Of a stretch of 64,000 bases of DNA, positions 46,267-58,009 are shown one piece after another. The DNA comes from Brassica napus. Taxonomy: Eukaryota; Streptophyta; Magnoliopsida; Brassicales; Brassicaceae. Location of the stretch: assembly GCF_020379485.1 (NCBI RefSeq), contig NC_063448.1, positions 11,493,726 through 11,557,725 on the forward strand, written 5' to 3'. Position 1 is the stretch's first letter. Every line of letters starts with the position of its first letter. A model generated the notes under the pieces. It worked only from the letters and a program-made list of their open reading frames with translations, was not told the DNA's origin and searched no databases. A program made the position numbers and the translations under genes.

Positions 46267-46935
46267 CCATCTCGACATTCTAAGCACAATAGTCGAGCCA
46301 GACTTAGCTTTGGTCATGAAGAACCTGAAGACAGACATGGATTCTCACCCGGCGGACCATCCAGACAGTCCCACAGGAGTCCTTATCGTTACCGCCGTGC
46401 ATCTATCAGGTTTGGATGAACCTTGACAGTAGCCGAAGGGTTTCCTTGACCAGAACGTGAATTGAAGGGTCATCTTTGACTAATCTGCATGGAAGAATGA
46501 GTCTTTGAGTCATTAATAATATTCTAGTCAATGTTTCTATTTTCTATGCCTTGTTTTGCCACAATTCTCTTTAATCCTCTTTGACTACAAGTAGTATAAA
46601 TATGTAATTTCTTCCATGAATAGAATCAATCTATATTTTTGAGTTTATTTTAGTTTCTTCTCTGAGTGAGAGAGAGAGTTCTTTAGCTAGTTCATTGGTG
46701 TGAACCGGCTTGTTGATTTAATGGTCAGCCAATTCATCTTTGTGTGTTGTTTGGTGGTTAGCCAACATATTCATTCTTTCTTGGGTGGTTAGCCATAGAT
46801 CGTGGGTATATCAAGAGTCATTCCGTATCTCTTGACGATCCTTTCAATCCATCTCAGTCCTAGAAGTGCCATTTGCCTTCTCGGATCATATCCAACACCT
46901 AGCTAAAGTGATCCTTCAATTTAGGGTTCTTCAAT

Positions 46936-47740
46936 CCGGCTCACTCGATTGGATCAGATCTGGATATGAACTCCGAATGGAGAACTAGATGGATTGAAGG
47001 GTCGCAAGAAGGTTGCGGAATGGCCTTTGATATTCCCGGCTTCAGTTGGTGCTTGATATGACTCACAAGACCACCAAAAGAAGAATCTCGAACCGTTGCT
47101 TGATATGACTCACAAGACCAACGAGTTTGAGGGGTGTTTGCTTGGATGTGACTCACCAAGAAACAAGAAAATTTCTAAACAAAGAACAAAGAGTTTAACT
47201 CAAAAGCTTTAGACAAAATCGATTATTTATTCCAATAGAAGAGTTTTCATAGTTATAGAGTTTTGTAGATCTAGGCATTAAATAGAAAAATAGATCTAGA
47301 TCTAGTCAAGACACGAAAATAAAGAGAGAATACTAGTCAAAGTGACCGTTCGGCTTCTGTCCAGATGCATCCGAACCTGCTAAGTACAAAGCGGTAAGGA
47401 TCAACACATAGGCGGGACGTTCTGATCAGACAAGTTGCGTTCCAACAAAGCCCAAGTCTTCTGATAGCTTAAGGATCCTTGCATTAGAAAAATATCCAAA
47501 GGAAAAGTCCATGATCGGATAGAACAAGGTAGAGAGATCATCAGCACGGTCGTCGGTACATGCAGTACGAGCCAAACGAGCCAAAAGAGAAAAGCCATGG
47601 TCTGAATCGGAGTTGACTCGAGCTAAGTTGATTCTGGCTTGACCATCAGTCTTGGCTTGTCTAGTTGGCCGGGAAAGACGAGCTTCAGTTTGGTCAGTTC
47701 GATCATCTGGTCGGGGATTTGGACGAAGCTCCAATCCGGA
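46936..47740 (-). repeat. Probable 3' LTR of the minus-strand gypsy element
   Basis: Non-coding sequence directly downstream of the pol stop in minus orientation. It contains a repeated segment TTGATATGACTCACAAGACC (47051-47070 and 47099-47118), suggesting LTR-type regulatory repeats. The partner LTR is outside the window or lost, so borders are inferred. Confidence 0.45.
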
Positions 47741-47743
47741 CGT

Positions 47744-48859
47744 TCACGGGTCGAGCCGGTACACGGCCCGATTGGTCTGTCTGATCTGATCGGAAGGATG
47801 AACCTCAACTGGGACGTGTGGAACGTTCTGATCGGTCTGGTCCATGGACTGGGGCACATCATTCCCTCCTCTAAAAGGATTTGTCCACAAATCTGGATCA
47901 TCTACAAGAAAAGGAGAAAGATCAGACACATTAAAACTCGAAGAAAGATCATACTTACCTTGTAAGTCAAGCTGATAAGCATTGTCATTGATCTTCCTAA
48001 GGATCTGGAATGGACCATCGACCCGAGGCAGAAGTTTAGACTTTCTCTCTTCTGGAAACCGTTCTTTCCTTAAGTGAACCCAAACAAGATCACCCTCTTT
48101 AAAGATCACCTCCTTTATCTTCTTGTTGGCATATCTTTTGTATCCTTCGGTTTTGGCTTCAATGTTTGCACGAACCTTCTCATGTAGCTTCTTGATAGTG
48201 TCTGCTTTCCTCTTGCCATATGTGCTAACTCTTTCACTTAAAGGCAAAGGCAAAAGATAAATTGGAGATAAAGGATTAAAGCCATAAACGACTTCAAAAG
48301 GCGAGAACTTAGTAGTAGAATGCATAACATTGTTATAAGCAAACTCAACATGAGGCAAACATTCTTCCCAAAGCTTAAGGTTTTTCTTAACCAATGATCT
48401 AAGCAAAGCGGACAAAGTTCTATTCACTACTTCAGTTTGGCCATCAGTTTGTGGGTGACAAGTCGTAGAGAACATCAATCTTGTTCCTAATTTAGACCAC
48501 AAAGTTTTCCAGAAATAGCTAAGGAATTTAGCATCATGATCAGAGACAATGGTTTTAGGCATTCCATGCAATCTAACAATTTCTCTAATGAACAATTCAG
48601 CAACTTGCACATCATCATCAGTTTTGTGACATGGAATGAAATGAGCCATTTTCGAAAATCTATTAACAACCACAAGAGTCTCGGCCAGTTTTAGTCCTAG
48701 GCAAGCCAAGAACAAAATCCATAGAAATATGTACCTAAGGATGAGAAGGAATGGGTAGAGCCGAATACAAACCGTGATTGGACGCCTTGGTTTTGGACTT
48801 CTTGCAGACCACACATCGGCCACAAATCCTCTCAACGTCCTTCATCAAGCTTGGCCAGT
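47744..48859 (-). pseudogene. gypsy integrase (C-terminal piece)
   Basis: After a premature TAG and a small deletion (48660-48740), the frame reads [18 protein letters not shown] (core with first Asp nearby), [14 protein letters not shown] (second Asp) and [15 protein letters not shown] (Glu). [24 protein letters not shown] and [10 protein letters not shown] of the C-terminal GPY/F-like module follow, then a tail ending VYRLDP. No chromodomain is evident. Stops upstream make it non-functional. Confidence 0.85.
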
Positions 48860-48864
48860 AGAAG

Positions 48865-49473
48865 TGATATCTTGCATATTTCTATTGTTTTATCCATTTA
48901 TCCATGTGCATTTTGATCATATAGATTAGGATTTAGCCATGTTTAGGTTGCATTTTGCATACATGAGTCCTTATCAGGTATTGGAGTACCACATGGAGTT
49001 CTTGGAGGCACTTGGAGGCATTTGGAGCTCAAAAATGAGTGTTTAGAGTGGTCATTGGGCGAGCAAGGCATGGGAGCGACCAGTCTGGAGCGACACCACC
49101 AAGTCGCTCTGATCACCCTACTGGAGCGACCTAACCAGAGCGACAGGGAGAAGTCGCTCGCGGTTTCATCACTCGGAGACGCGAGAACGAGCCCGGAGCG
49201 ACCTCTCGGAGCGACACAGCGAGGTCGCTCCAGCTGAGAGCGACGTTATGGGAGCGACAGGGAGAAGTCGCTCGCGGTTTTCCTTAGTCAAGAAGTATCA
49301 TTCTGTTATTGCTTTCTAGTTTTAGTCATAGCTTAAAACCCATCTAAATAATTGGTTGCACTTAGATTAAGTGAGTACTTGCATTCTCAGTGCTTTGATA
49401 TCCCTCAGAACTGGTTCGACAATCATTTATACTACAGCATTTGTCTTAGGAGCCTTGAAAACTCCTAACATCA
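48865..49473 (+). repeat. 5' LTR of the Athila element (with 860-bp internal deletion)
   Basis: 609 bp. Identical in order to the 3' LTR up to GTCGCTCGCGGTTT (about 49279), then jumps to TCCTTAGTCAAGAAG. The missing part corresponds to about 59904-60763. A short T run is common to both break points. It carries part of the GAGCGAC array. Confidence 0.9.
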
Positions 49474-49476
49474 AAT

Positions 49477-49489
49477 TGGCGCCGTTGCC
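49477..49489 (+). other. Primer binding site of the Athila element
   Basis: TGGCGCCGTTGCC starts three bases after the 5' LTR. This is the characteristic Athila/Tat primer site. Confidence 0.88.
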
Positions 49490-49599
49490 AATTTCTGAGT
49501 AGATTTAAACACTGAGATTTAGTCAATTGCTTGAGACTAAGTCATTTTTATTTTCTTTTGCTACTGACTCTTCTTCACCTCCCTTTAATCTACAGGTGT

Positions 49600-50490
49600 A
49601 TGAACTTGCGGAGCAGGGGTCCATCAAACCTAGTTCCAAGAGCAGCAGACATCAGAGCTTTAGAGAGAGAGTGTGCTAGAAAGAGAAGAGAAGAAGAACA
49701 TCAGGCTCAATTGCAGAGACTGAACACTGACATGGGAGACGTTCATCAAGAAGATGCAGGCGTCAATGGCGCTAACAACAATGGTCCACCTAACCAACAA
49801 CGAGCAGCTCGGCCCATTGGCACTTACGACCGTCCAAACATTCATGGTTATCGATTGGGAATCCGAGCACCCGCTGTGGCAGCCAACAACTTTGAGATCA
49901 AGTCAGGACTCCTCAACGTGATCGAGAACAACAAGTATCATGGCTTGGCTCTAGAGGATCCATTTGATCACTTGGACAGGTTCGACAGCTACTGTGGGTT
50001 GTCAAAAACCAATGGTGTCTCCGAAGATGCCTTAAAGCTCAAGCTATTCCCTTTCTCTTTAGGGGATAAAGCACGTCAGTGGGAGAAGTCTCTACCAAGC
50101 GACTCCATCACCACTTGGGATGACTGCAAGAAAGCATTCTTGGAGAAGTTCTTCTCTACTTCAAGAACTGCTAAGCTGAGAAACGAGATCTCCAGCTTTC
50201 AACACAAGGGCTTGGAAGGTTTCAGTGAAGCCTGGGAAAGATTCAAGGGGTACCAAGCTCAATGCCCACACCATGGTTTCTCTAAAGAGAGCTTGCTGAG
50301 CACATTCTACCGTGGTGCTCTTCCTAAGTACAGGCCAGACTGGATACAGCTAGTAATGGATTCTTCTTGGGGAGAACTGAGGAGGATGCAGAGGAGCTGG
50401 TTGACAACATGGTTAAGAGTGATGCAGTCTACAGTGGAGACCATGACAGAGGCAGTAGATCTGATGATAAGCAAACGAGGAAGGAGTTGA
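49600..50490 (+). pseudogene. Athila gag (frameshifted into pol)
   Basis: The ATG at 49600 begins [20 protein letters not shown]. The retrotransposon gag capsid domain is seen as [53 protein letters not shown] and [21 protein letters not shown] segments. Around 50333 the capsid frame shifts: the sequence that should read on into ...[15 protein letters not shown] is found one frame away, continuing into the long pol frame. A single-base deletion is inferred, after which this frame ends at 50490 with non-homologous residues. Confidence 0.85.
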
Positions 50491-53400
50491 AAGCTCTACA
50501 AGATAAGATAGACATCCTCCTTGCTGATAAAGCTACCCAAGAGCAGCTGCACTTTGTTGGCAACCCAACCCACGAGACACCAGCTGTTGTCCATGAAGTT
50601 GAAGGTTTGGAAGGTCAGGAAGAGTTGTGTTTCATCAACAACAATGGTAGCTGGTACAAGAAAGAGCCCAACTTTCAGTACAACAACTACCAACAGAAAT
50701 CCTATTCCAACAACCATCAGAGTGGTTACCAGCCTCGAAACAATCAGCAAGGCAGCTATCAACCACAGCAAAACCCTCCTCCTGGTTTCAACAACAAAGG
50801 CAACAATTCTTCCCAACAACAATCTAATCCCTCTACCTCCACCCCTCAAGTCAGCAGCACTGATGCTCTACTGAAACAAATCCTGGAATCTCAAACAAGA
50901 AGTGAGAAGCATGTTGGCTATGAGTTGAAGAATCTTCACTCAAAGATTGATGGGAGCTACAATGAGCTCAACAACAAGTTCAGAGCTTTGGAGAACCAGT
51001 TTGCTGCCATGAACACTCAACAAAATCGCCAACAAGGTTCTCTACCTGGAAAGTCTGAGCAAAACCCCAAGGAAACCATGAAAGCTATCACTCTCAGGAG
51101 TGGTAAGGAGTTACCTCAGAGAGCTCTCACCAAGGATGCTGAGAAACAAAGTGAGGGGGTTGCCATCACCATAGATGATGAAGTGGTGATTGTTGATGAG
51201 AAGACCAATGACGAGATCTTGGAAAAGATAGTGGAAGCCAAAGGAAAAGGAAAGGTTGGAGAAGAGAAGAAAACAGTTAAAGATGGTGAAGTTGTCACTC
51301 CTGCAAGTGAAAGTTCTTTTGTTCCTCCTGCCTATGAACCTAAGCTTCCATTCCCAGGTCGATTCAAGAGGCAGTTGCTAGAGAAGTACAAAGCTCTGTT
51401 TGACAAGCAAATGAGTGAAGTCCAGGTCACAATGCCCATTATTGATGCTTTCATGCTGATTCCTCAGTACAGTAAGTTCCTAAAAGATGCTGTAGCTGCA
51501 AAGAAGAAAGAGATGGAGGGCATGGTGATTCTCACTCATGAGTGCAGTGCTATCATTCAGAGGCTGGTCATACCAAAGAAGCTAGAAGATCCAGGATGCT
51601 TCACATTACCTTGTGCTCTTGGGCCTATGGTATTCGATAGGTGTCTCTGCGATTTGGGAGCTAGTGTCAGCTTGATGCCCCTATCTGTTGCTAAGAAGCT
51701 CGGTTTCACTCAGTACAAGAAGTGTAGACTTTCTCTGGTATTGGCTGATCGTTCAGTTAAGTACCCTGTGGGTATCTTAGAGGACCTCCCAGTGATGGTT
51801 GGAAATTATGAGATCCCTACAGACTTTGTAGTGCTTGAAATGGGTGAAGAAGCTCAAGACCCTTTAATCCTTGGAAGGCCTTTCTTAGCCACAGCTGGAG
51901 CCATTGTTAATGTGAAAGAAGGCAAGATTGATCTCCATCTGGGTAAAGGGCACGTTCTCCATTTCGACATCAAGGAGGTAATGAGGAGGCCAACAGTTCA
52001 AGGGCAGGTGTTCTACATTGAAGAGATGGACGCCCTTGCTGATGAAATCCTTGAAGAGTTGTCACTAGAGGACCCTCTACAGCATGCTTTGACTGTAGAG
52101 AAAGAGGCTGAGGTGGTTGAGAACCTGGAGAGTACTGCCTATGGGATGATGCTGGATTCACACCAGGGGTTTTTCAGTGAGGATCAGTACGAGGAGCTTC
52201 CCCAGATGGTTCACCAAGAAGTCTCAGTCACTCAACAAGAGGACAACAAGCAAGATGACTGGAGTGAACTTAAGGCACCTAAAGTGGAGCTTAAACCTCT
52301 TCCCCATGGTGTAAGGTATGCATTTCTTGGTCCTAATGAAACTTACCCTGTCATTGTGAGTAGTGAACTTACTGAAAGTGAGCTATCTGAACTTTTGAGA
52401 ACACTTAAAAGATTTAGAAAGGCAATAGGTTACTCACTAGATGACATCAAGGGGATATCACCCTCTCTGTGCATGCATAGGATACATCTTGAGGATGAAT
52501 CAATGACTTCTATCGAGCATCAAAGAAGGTTAAATCCTAACCTGAAGGATGTTGTAAAGAAAGAGATTCTTAAACTCCTAGATGCTGGTGTTATTTACCC
52601 TATCTCAGATTCTAAATGGGTATCACCTGTGCATGTTGTACCAAAGAAAGGTGGTATCACTGTGATTAAGAATGACAAGGATGAATTGATACCAACAAGA
52701 ACCATCACATGTCATAGAATGTGCATTGATTACCGAAAACTAAACTCTGCATCTAGAAAGGATCATTTTCCATTACCATTTATTGATCAGATGCTTGAGA
52801 GACTTGCAAATCACCCATTCTATTGTTTCCTTGATGGGTATTCAGGATTTTTCCAAATCCCCATACATCCCAATGATCAAGAGAAAACGACATTCACATG
52901 TCCATATGGTACCTTTGCATATCGAAGGATGCCATTTGGTCTATGTAATGCTCCAGCCACCTTTCAAAGGTGCATGATGTCAATTTTCTCTGATCTGATT
53001 GAGGATGTTGTGGAGGTATTTATGGATGATTTCTCTGTCTATGGATCTTCGTTTTCTGCTTGTTTGTCAAATTTGTGCAGGGTCCTACAGAGATGTGAAG
53101 ACACCAACCTTGTGCTGAATTGGGAGAAGTGTCACTTCATGGTCAAGGAAGGGATTGTGCTAGGACACAAGATTTCAGAGAAGGGGATTGAGGTGGATAA
53201 AGCCAAAATCGATGTTATGGTTGGTCTGCCTCCACCAAAGACAGTGAAAGACATCCGGAGTTTTCTTGGCCATGCTGGATTCTACAGGAGGTTCATCAAG
53301 GATTTCTCCTTGATAACTAGACCTTTGACCAGGCTGCTGTGCAAGGAAGCTACCTTCAGTTTTGATGTGGAATGCCTACAAGCTTTCAAGAAGCTAAAAG

Positions 53401-55232
53401 GTGAACTCGTTAGTGCCCCAATTGTCCAGCCACCTGATTGGGATTTTCCTTTTGAGATCATGTGTGACGCCAGTGACTATGCTGTGGGAGCTGTTTTGGG
53501 GCAGAAGAAAGATGGCAAAACCCATGTGATCTACTATGCCAGCCAAACCCTCAATGATGCTCAGATGAGGTATGCCACAACAGAGAAAGAGATGCTGGCA
53601 ATTGTTTTTGCCTTTGAGAAGTTCAGGAGCTACTTGGTTGGGTCTAAAGTCATTGTCTACACCGATCATGCTGCCTTGAGACACCTTTTGGCCAAGAAGG
53701 ATGCAAAACCCAGGCTTTTGAGGTGGATCCTTTTGCTCCAAGAGTTTGATATGGAAATCAAAGACAAACCCGGAGTTGAGAATGGAGTAGCTGATCATTT
53801 GTCCAGGTTGAGGGTAGAGTCTGGTATCCCTATTGACGAAGGACTTCCTGAGGAGCAGATCATGGCTATCGAAGCAGTGATAGCAGTCTGTGAGACTGGT
53901 AGGAAGCTGGAAGAAGTCCAAGCAACAGAGGAGAAAGAACCTTGGTATGCCGATTTAGTGAACTACCTAGCCACAGGAAAAGAACCTCTGAATCTTGTGG
54001 GCTATGCCAAGAAGAAGTTCTATAAGGATGTGAAAAGATACTACTGGGATGAGCCCTACCTCTACATTCTCTGCAAGGATCAGCTTTATAGGAGAGTGGT
54101 TGCAAATGAGGAGATTGATGGGATCCTTGCACAGTGTCATGGATCATCCTATGGAGGTCACTTTGCCACCTTCAAAACAGTTGCAAAAGTATTACAAGCT
54201 GGATTCTGGTGGCCACATATGTTCAAGGATACACAAGACTTTGTTTCGAAGTGTGATTCTTGCCAAAGAAGAGGAAACATCACCAAGAGGAATGAGATGC
54301 CTCAAAATCCAATCCTTGAAGTTGAAGTGTTTGATGTCTGGGGTATTGACTTCATGGGACCATTTCCATCATCTTTTGGCAACAAATATATCCTTGTGGC
54401 TGTTGATTATGTCTCCAAATGGGTGGAAGCCATTGCAAGCCCCACCAATGATGCTAGAGTTGTAATCAAGATGTTCAAGAGCATCATCTTCCCAAGGTTT
54501 GGAGTTCCAAGAGTTGTAATCAGTGATGGAGGTTCCCACTTCATTAACAAACTGCTTGAGGGACTTCTCAAGAAGAACGGTGTGAAGCACAAGGTGGCAA
54601 CTCCTTATCATCCCCAAACAAGTGGCCAAGTTGAGATTTCTAACAGGGAGATCAAATCTATTCTGGAGAAGATTGTGGGGATTACAAGGAAGGATTGGTC
54701 CAATAAGCTTGACGATGCACTTTGGGCTTATAGGACAGCGTACAAGACACCACTGGGCACCACACCTTTCAACCTAGTGTATGGGAAAGCTTGCCATCTG
54801 CCAGTGGAGCTTGAGTACAAGGCACTATGGGCAATAAAGTTGCTGAACTTTGACATCAAGAGTGCCAAGGAGAAAAGGCTCTTTCAGCTACACGAGCTTG
54901 ATGAGATAAGAATGGATGCTTTTGAGAACTCAAGAATCTACAAGGAGAAGACTAAGGCTTTCCATGACAAGAATATCCTGAAGAGAGAGTTTAAAGAAGG
55001 AGATCAAGTTCTTCTCTACAACTCTAGGCTGAAGTTGTTTCCAGGAAAGCTTAAGTCAAGGTGGTCCGGTCCTTTCAAAGTCAAGGAGGTTAGGCCATAT
55101 GGAGCAATAGTTTTGTGGAGCACTGATGGAAGAGACTTCACAGTCAATGGACAAAGGGTTAAGCTCTACATGGCTACTGCACCAGAGGAAGATGGAGTTT
55201 CAACTCCACTGTCTGATCCTACCCCGGCCTAA
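50367..55232 (+). CDS. Athila polyprotein: gag end, protease, reverse transcriptase, RNase H, integrase
   Basis: 1621 open codons following the frameshift in gag. It begins with a Gln/Asn-rich gag C-terminus (residues 90-230). Protease has DLGASVSLM (about 429). Reverse transcriptase covers about 740-960 with [10 protein letters not shown] and the catalytic FMDD ([12 protein letters not shown], about 883). RNase H has [14 protein letters not shown] (about 1030) and [10 protein letters not shown] (about 1095). Integrase has the HHCC finger ([11 protein letters not shown]...CDSCQRRG, about 1258-1302), [18 protein letters not shown] and [16 protein letters not shown] for D-D-E. The C-terminal part ends at a TAA near 55230. 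All catalytic residues are visible. It functions in reverse transcription and integration of the element. Confidence 0.92.
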   Translation: MGRTEEDAEELVDNMVKSDAVYSGDHDRGSRSDDKQTRKELKALQDKIDILLADKATQEQLHFVGNPTHETPAVVHEVEGLEGQEELCFINNNGSWYKKEPNFQYNNYQQKSYSNNHQSGYQPRNNQQGSYQPQQNPPPGFNNKGNNSSQQQSNPSTSTPQVSSTDALLKQILESQTRSEKHVGYELKNLHSKIDGSYNELNNKFRALENQFAAMNTQQNRQQGSLPGKSEQNPKETMKAITLRSGKELPQRALTKDAEKQSEGVAITIDDEVVIVDEKTNDEILEKIVEAKGKGKVGEEKKTVKDGEVVTPASESSFVPPAYEPKLPFPGRFKRQLLEKYKALFDKQMSEVQVTMPIIDAFMLIPQYSKFLKDAVAAKKKEMEGMVILTHECSAIIQRLVIPKKLEDPGCFTLPCALGPMVFDRCLCDLGASVSLMPLSVAKKLGFTQYKKCRLSLVLADRSVKYPVGILEDLPVMVGNYEIPTDFVVLEMGEEAQDPLILGRPFLATAGAIVNVKEGKIDLHLGKGHVLHFDIKEVMRRPTVQGQVFYIEEMDALADEILEELSLEDPLQHALTVEKEAEVVENLESTAYGMMLDSHQGFFSEDQYEELPQMVHQEVSVTQQEDNKQDDWSELKAPKVELKPLPHGVRYAFLGPNETYPVIVSSELTESELSELLRTLKRFRKAIGYSLDDIKGISPSLCMHRIHLEDESMTSIEHQRRLNPNLKDVVKKEILKLLDAGVIYPISDSKWVSPVHVVPKKGGITVIKNDKDELIPTRTITCHRMCIDYRKLNSASRKDHFPLPFIDQMLERLANHPFYCFLDGYSGFFQIPIHPNDQEKTTFTCPYGTFAYRRMPFGLCNAPATFQRCMMSIFSDLIEDVVEVFMDDFSVYGSSFSACLSNLCRVLQRCEDTNLVLNWEKCHFMVKEGIVLGHKISEKGIEVDKAKIDVMVGLPPPKTVKDIRSFLGHAGFYRRFIKDFSLITRPLTRLLCKEATFSFDVECLQAFKKLKGELVSAPIVQPPDWDFPFEIMCDASDYAVGAVLGQKKDGKTHVIYYASQTLNDAQMRYATTEKEMLAIVFAFEKFRSYLVGSKVIVYTDHAALRHLLAKKDAKPRLLRWILLLQEFDMEIKDKPGVENGVADHLSRLRVESGIPIDEGLPEEQIMAIEAVIAVCETGRKLEEVQATEEKEPWYADLVNYLATGKEPLNLVGYAKKKFYKDVKRYYWDEPYLYILCKDQLYRRVVANEEIDGILAQCHGSSYGGHFATFKTVAKVLQAGFWWPHMFKDTQDFVSKCDSCQRRGNITKRNEMPQNPILEVEVFDVWGIDFMGPFPSSFGNKYILVAVDYVSKWVEAIASPTNDARVVIKMFKSIIFPRFGVPRVVISDGGSHFINKLLEGLLKKNGVKHKVATPYHPQTSGQVEISNREIKSILEKIVGITRKDWSNKLDDALWAYRTAYKTPLGTTPFNLVYGKACHLPVELEYKALWAIKLLNFDIKSAKEKRLFQLHELDEIRMDAFENSRIYKEKTKAFHDKNILKREFKEGDQVLLYNSRLKLFPGKLKSRWSGPFKVKEVRPYGAIVLWSTDGRDFTVNGQRVKLYMATAPEEDGVSTPLSDPTPA

Positions 55233-56122
55233 TCTAAAAGGAGGCAAAGTCAAGCTCGGGACTTAAAACAAGCTCACTTGGGAGGAAGTCCCATGCGTAT
55301 CCTTGCATATATTGCATTGGTATTTTCATTTTTCATCTTATTGCATAAAAAAAAAAAAAAAAAAAAAGAGAGAAGTTGTGTGCAGGTGCTTGATCGGTTC
55401 AGTTTTGAGCAGGAGTCGTGCGTGGGAGCGAGGTCTCACAGCGACACCTCAAGGTCGCTCCAGCTGGGAGCGAGGTTTCGAGAGCGACACTCCAAGGTCG
55501 CTCGCGTTTTCGTCGCCGGATCAAGAAAAATCGCCTCAGAGCGAGGTCTCGGAGCGAGGTCGAAAGGTCGCTCCAGATGGGAGCGACGTTATGGGAGCGA
55601 CACCTCGGAGTCGCTCGCGGTTTCGACGAAACGGACCTCAAAAAAAAAAAAAAAAACTGACCCGGAGCGACGTCCTAGAGCGACACCTTGAAGTCGCTCC
55701 AGCTCAGAGCGAGGTTTCTAGAGCGACACTCCAAGGTCGCTCGCGTTTTAGTCGAAACACGACGCGAGGAAACGACTCGGGAGCGACCTCTCCCAGCGAC
55801 ACCCTCACGTCGCTCCCGAACCGGTCCAGGTAAGTTTCCTAACTCTAAACCCCGGTTTAATTCAAGTAAACCGACCCTAACCACCCTAGACCGAACCGGA
55901 CGACCCTAAACCTACCCCAACCCCTGCGACTCCATCTCTATCACTCTCCCCTCCTCTCACAAACTCACAAACTCTCTCAAACTCACCCACACCAAAATTC
56001 CCAAAACCTTCTCAATTCTCACCCAAATCAACTAGTTCTTGTTTCTAAATCCAAGCTTTCGCCCCTGTAGTCTATTCTTCACTACCCATTCACCATTTCC
56101 TTTCATCCAGAGCAAGGTGAAA
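55233..56122 (+). other. Spacer between pol and 3' ORF, with GAGCGAC motif array
   Basis: Non-coding. Poly(A) at about 55348-55366, then at 55415-55830 repeated GAGCGAC, GAGCGAGG and GTCGCTC units with GCGGTTT/GCGTTTT links, the same vocabulary as the LTR array. Another A-tract is at 55639-55655. An AC/CT-rich leader precedes the ATG at 56123. Confidence 0.75.
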
Positions 56123-58009
56123 ATGGTTAAGAAGACCAAGGGAAGGTTGGAAGCTGAGAGGCAAGAAGCCGAAAGTCAAGAGTTTGCCCTAAGAGGAAAA
56201 GCTTTAACCAGCGAGCCAACTGGCTCAGGGACGCAGAGGACTGTGCGACAGCAGACGTTGGCTGCAAGGAAATCGAAAGAACACGAGAAGAGGGCAGGGA
56301 AAAGTGTACCAGTTCCCACCCATGAGGAAGGTGAAACTGAGAGTGAAGATGAGCCGGCACCTACGAAGAAAGCCAAGATGTCAAAGGGCAAAGGGGTTGC
56401 TGTTGATCGAGACAGAGCGAAAACTCCATCTGTGGAGGAGCTATATGATCATTTGAAGAATGGAGTCACTTGGGCTCCAACCAGGTTTGCCGACCTCGAT
56501 TTGCTGAAGGAGTTGGGTCTAGAGTCTGATATTGAGGCGATGCTGGGACATTTGAAGATGCCAAAACTCCTCACCATGGCTTATCCTTTCTACAAGGATG
56601 TCACTTGTCAGTTCCTATCCTCTCTTGTGGTCACTTACCACGACACGGCGCATGTGAGACAAGGATGGGGAAAAATCAGGTTCAAGGTCAATGGAAGAGA
56701 ATACAACATGAACTTCAAGGACATTGGGAGGGTCATGGGGTTCCAAGACCTAGAAGACCACTCACTTCCCAAGTGTGAGAACCTCCCCACAGAGCTCTGG
56801 AAGTTGATCACTGGAAACAAGCACTCTACCGGGGCGGACAAGAACTCACACATCCGACACCCGTCTGTACGCTACCTCCACAGATTGCTAGTCCATGCTT
56901 TTTACCCACGGAAGCAAGCGGGTACGGTTACTGAGGAAGACATGCGACTGCTCTGTCCGGCTATCCGTCCCTACGCTCAACCTGGAGTGTTACCCCTTCC
57001 CAGCACTGACATCTATGCTACCTTTGGGATGGTCAGTTTCTTTGTGGGCCGTCTCGAGCACTACAGAGACTGGGCGTGGTACACCACTGATTCACGCCCA
57101 AAGATGGGGATAGGCGGAATGATCACACCACTGCTCCAATTTCTGAATGTTCCCTTGGGAAAGGACGCAGCGGGGCCTAGGTTCATTGATGGCACCTACT
57201 TGAGGATTGCCACCTATTTCAGTGGGATGTATGGGAAGGACTACGTCTACCACTACTACTTGCAGGGCAAGCCAGTCGAGGTGGTTCTTCCAAACCGGAA
57301 CCTGACGAGTTTAGAGATACCTGGAGCTGTCAGCTTCAACATTCCCCAGGAGTACTTTCTCGGAGAACACGGGCCTCTCGATCCAATTCAAGCAGCTCCA
57401 TCAAGGAAAAGGAGTGTCCCTACGCAACCTGATTCGCCTGTTGCAGACACATCTGAGCATATCTATGGACCTCCGCGCTACTACTTCAAGCCCCATGACG
57501 GAGTCCTTCCCCCTGGAGCTCTCCGTGATGCTCATGACCACATTGGTCGTCTCCAGAGGTGGAACAAAGCTCAGGACAGAACGATAGAAAAGCTGAAGGA
57601 TAAGTGCAAGGCGCTCAGCAAGACTGTGAAGAAGCAGGCAAAGACTTCAGCAAAGTTCATGAAGAAAGTAGCTGATGTCTTAACTAGGGGAGGAATAGCT
57701 GGATGTAGCTCAGCCGATTTCGCTTTCGCGAACACCTCAAACCCCCAGCCTCCACCCCCGCCTGATGCTCTTGGCTTCCCCCTCACTGCTGCGCAGCTTC
57801 AGCGTAAGTGGAGGAACCCACCCACTCAACCTTCCACTTCCGGCAACAAATCCCCATCCCTCGCTTCTTCAGACAGTGAGGACGAGATTGACGAGGTTGA
57901 GAGCCAACCATGGTATGGAGGCTCCGGTTCAGCATCTGGTGGTTACTACACCACCTTCCCTCCTGACGACGACGATGCTGGGGCATCTGCCCCCACCTAC
58001 TATCCATAG
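56123..58009 (+). CDS. ATHILA ORF-1-type protein (env-position ORF)
   Basis: The ATG at 56123 (MVKKTKGRLEAE) opens 628 codons. The frame extends further upstream but without another ATG. The N-terminal 100 residues are highly charged with a KKAKMSKGKG basic cluster, a possible nuclear signal. The central part (about 110-430) contains the conserved region I associate with the ATHILA ORF-1 family (MNFKDIGRVMGFQD, RYLHRLLVHAFYPR, WAWYTTDSRPKMGIGGMITPLL). A coiled-coil-like segment (HIGRLQRWNKAQDRTIEKLKDK...) and an acidic, Ser/Gly-rich tail follow. The position corresponds to env in related elements, but no signal peptide or membrane segment is evident. Function unknown. The frame is intact. Confidence 0.85.
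   Translation: MVKKTKGRLEAERQEAESQEFALRGKALTSEPTGSGTQRTVRQQTLAARKSKEHEKRAGKSVPVPTHEEGETESEDEPAPTKKAKMSKGKGVAVDRDRAKTPSVEELYDHLKNGVTWAPTRFADLDLLKELGLESDIEAMLGHLKMPKLLTMAYPFYKDVTCQFLSSLVVTYHDTAHVRQGWGKIRFKVNGREYNMNFKDIGRVMGFQDLEDHSLPKCENLPTELWKLITGNKHSTGADKNSHIRHPSVRYLHRLLVHAFYPRKQAGTVTEEDMRLLCPAIRPYAQPGVLPLPSTDIYATFGMVSFFVGRLEHYRDWAWYTTDSRPKMGIGGMITPLLQFLNVPLGKDAAGPRFIDGTYLRIATYFSGMYGKDYVYHYYLQGKPVEVVLPNRNLTSLEIPGAVSFNIPQEYFLGEHGPLDPIQAAPSRKRSVPTQPDSPVADTSEHIYGPPRYYFKPHDGVLPPGALRDAHDHIGRLQRWNKAQDRTIEKLKDKCKALSKTVKKQAKTSAKFMKKVADVLTRGGIAGCSSADFAFANTSNPQPPPPPDALGFPLTAAQLQRKWRNPPTQPSTSGNKSPSLASSDSEDEIDEVESQPWYGGSGSASGGYYTTFPPDDDDAGASAPTYYP

Larger units (their letters stand above)
44617..46935 (+). 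mobile_element. Ty3/gypsy remnant on plus strand (internally deleted)
   Basis: 44617-44645 resembles the end of the putative 3' LTR around 46905-46933 (GTGATCCTT..., ATTTAGGG). The primer site TGGTATCAGAGCCA follows at 44647-44660. A gag-like frame runs directly into the C-terminal tail of a gypsy polyprotein. LTR-like sequence (about 46270-46935) follows, with a promoter-like TATAAATATG near 46595. Protease, polymerase and integrase are absent. Only the tail of the 5' LTR remains. Confidence 0.65.

Noticed and set aside
49022..49237. 71-codon frame repeated at 59646-59861
   Set aside because: It lies inside the Athila LTR array. The identical copy reflects LTR duplication, not a gene.
55278..55833. 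Frames through the GAGCGAC array predicting Arg/Ser-rich proteins
   Set aside because: The repeat has no stop in several frames by composition. There is no homology or start context, so it is treated as a non-coding array.
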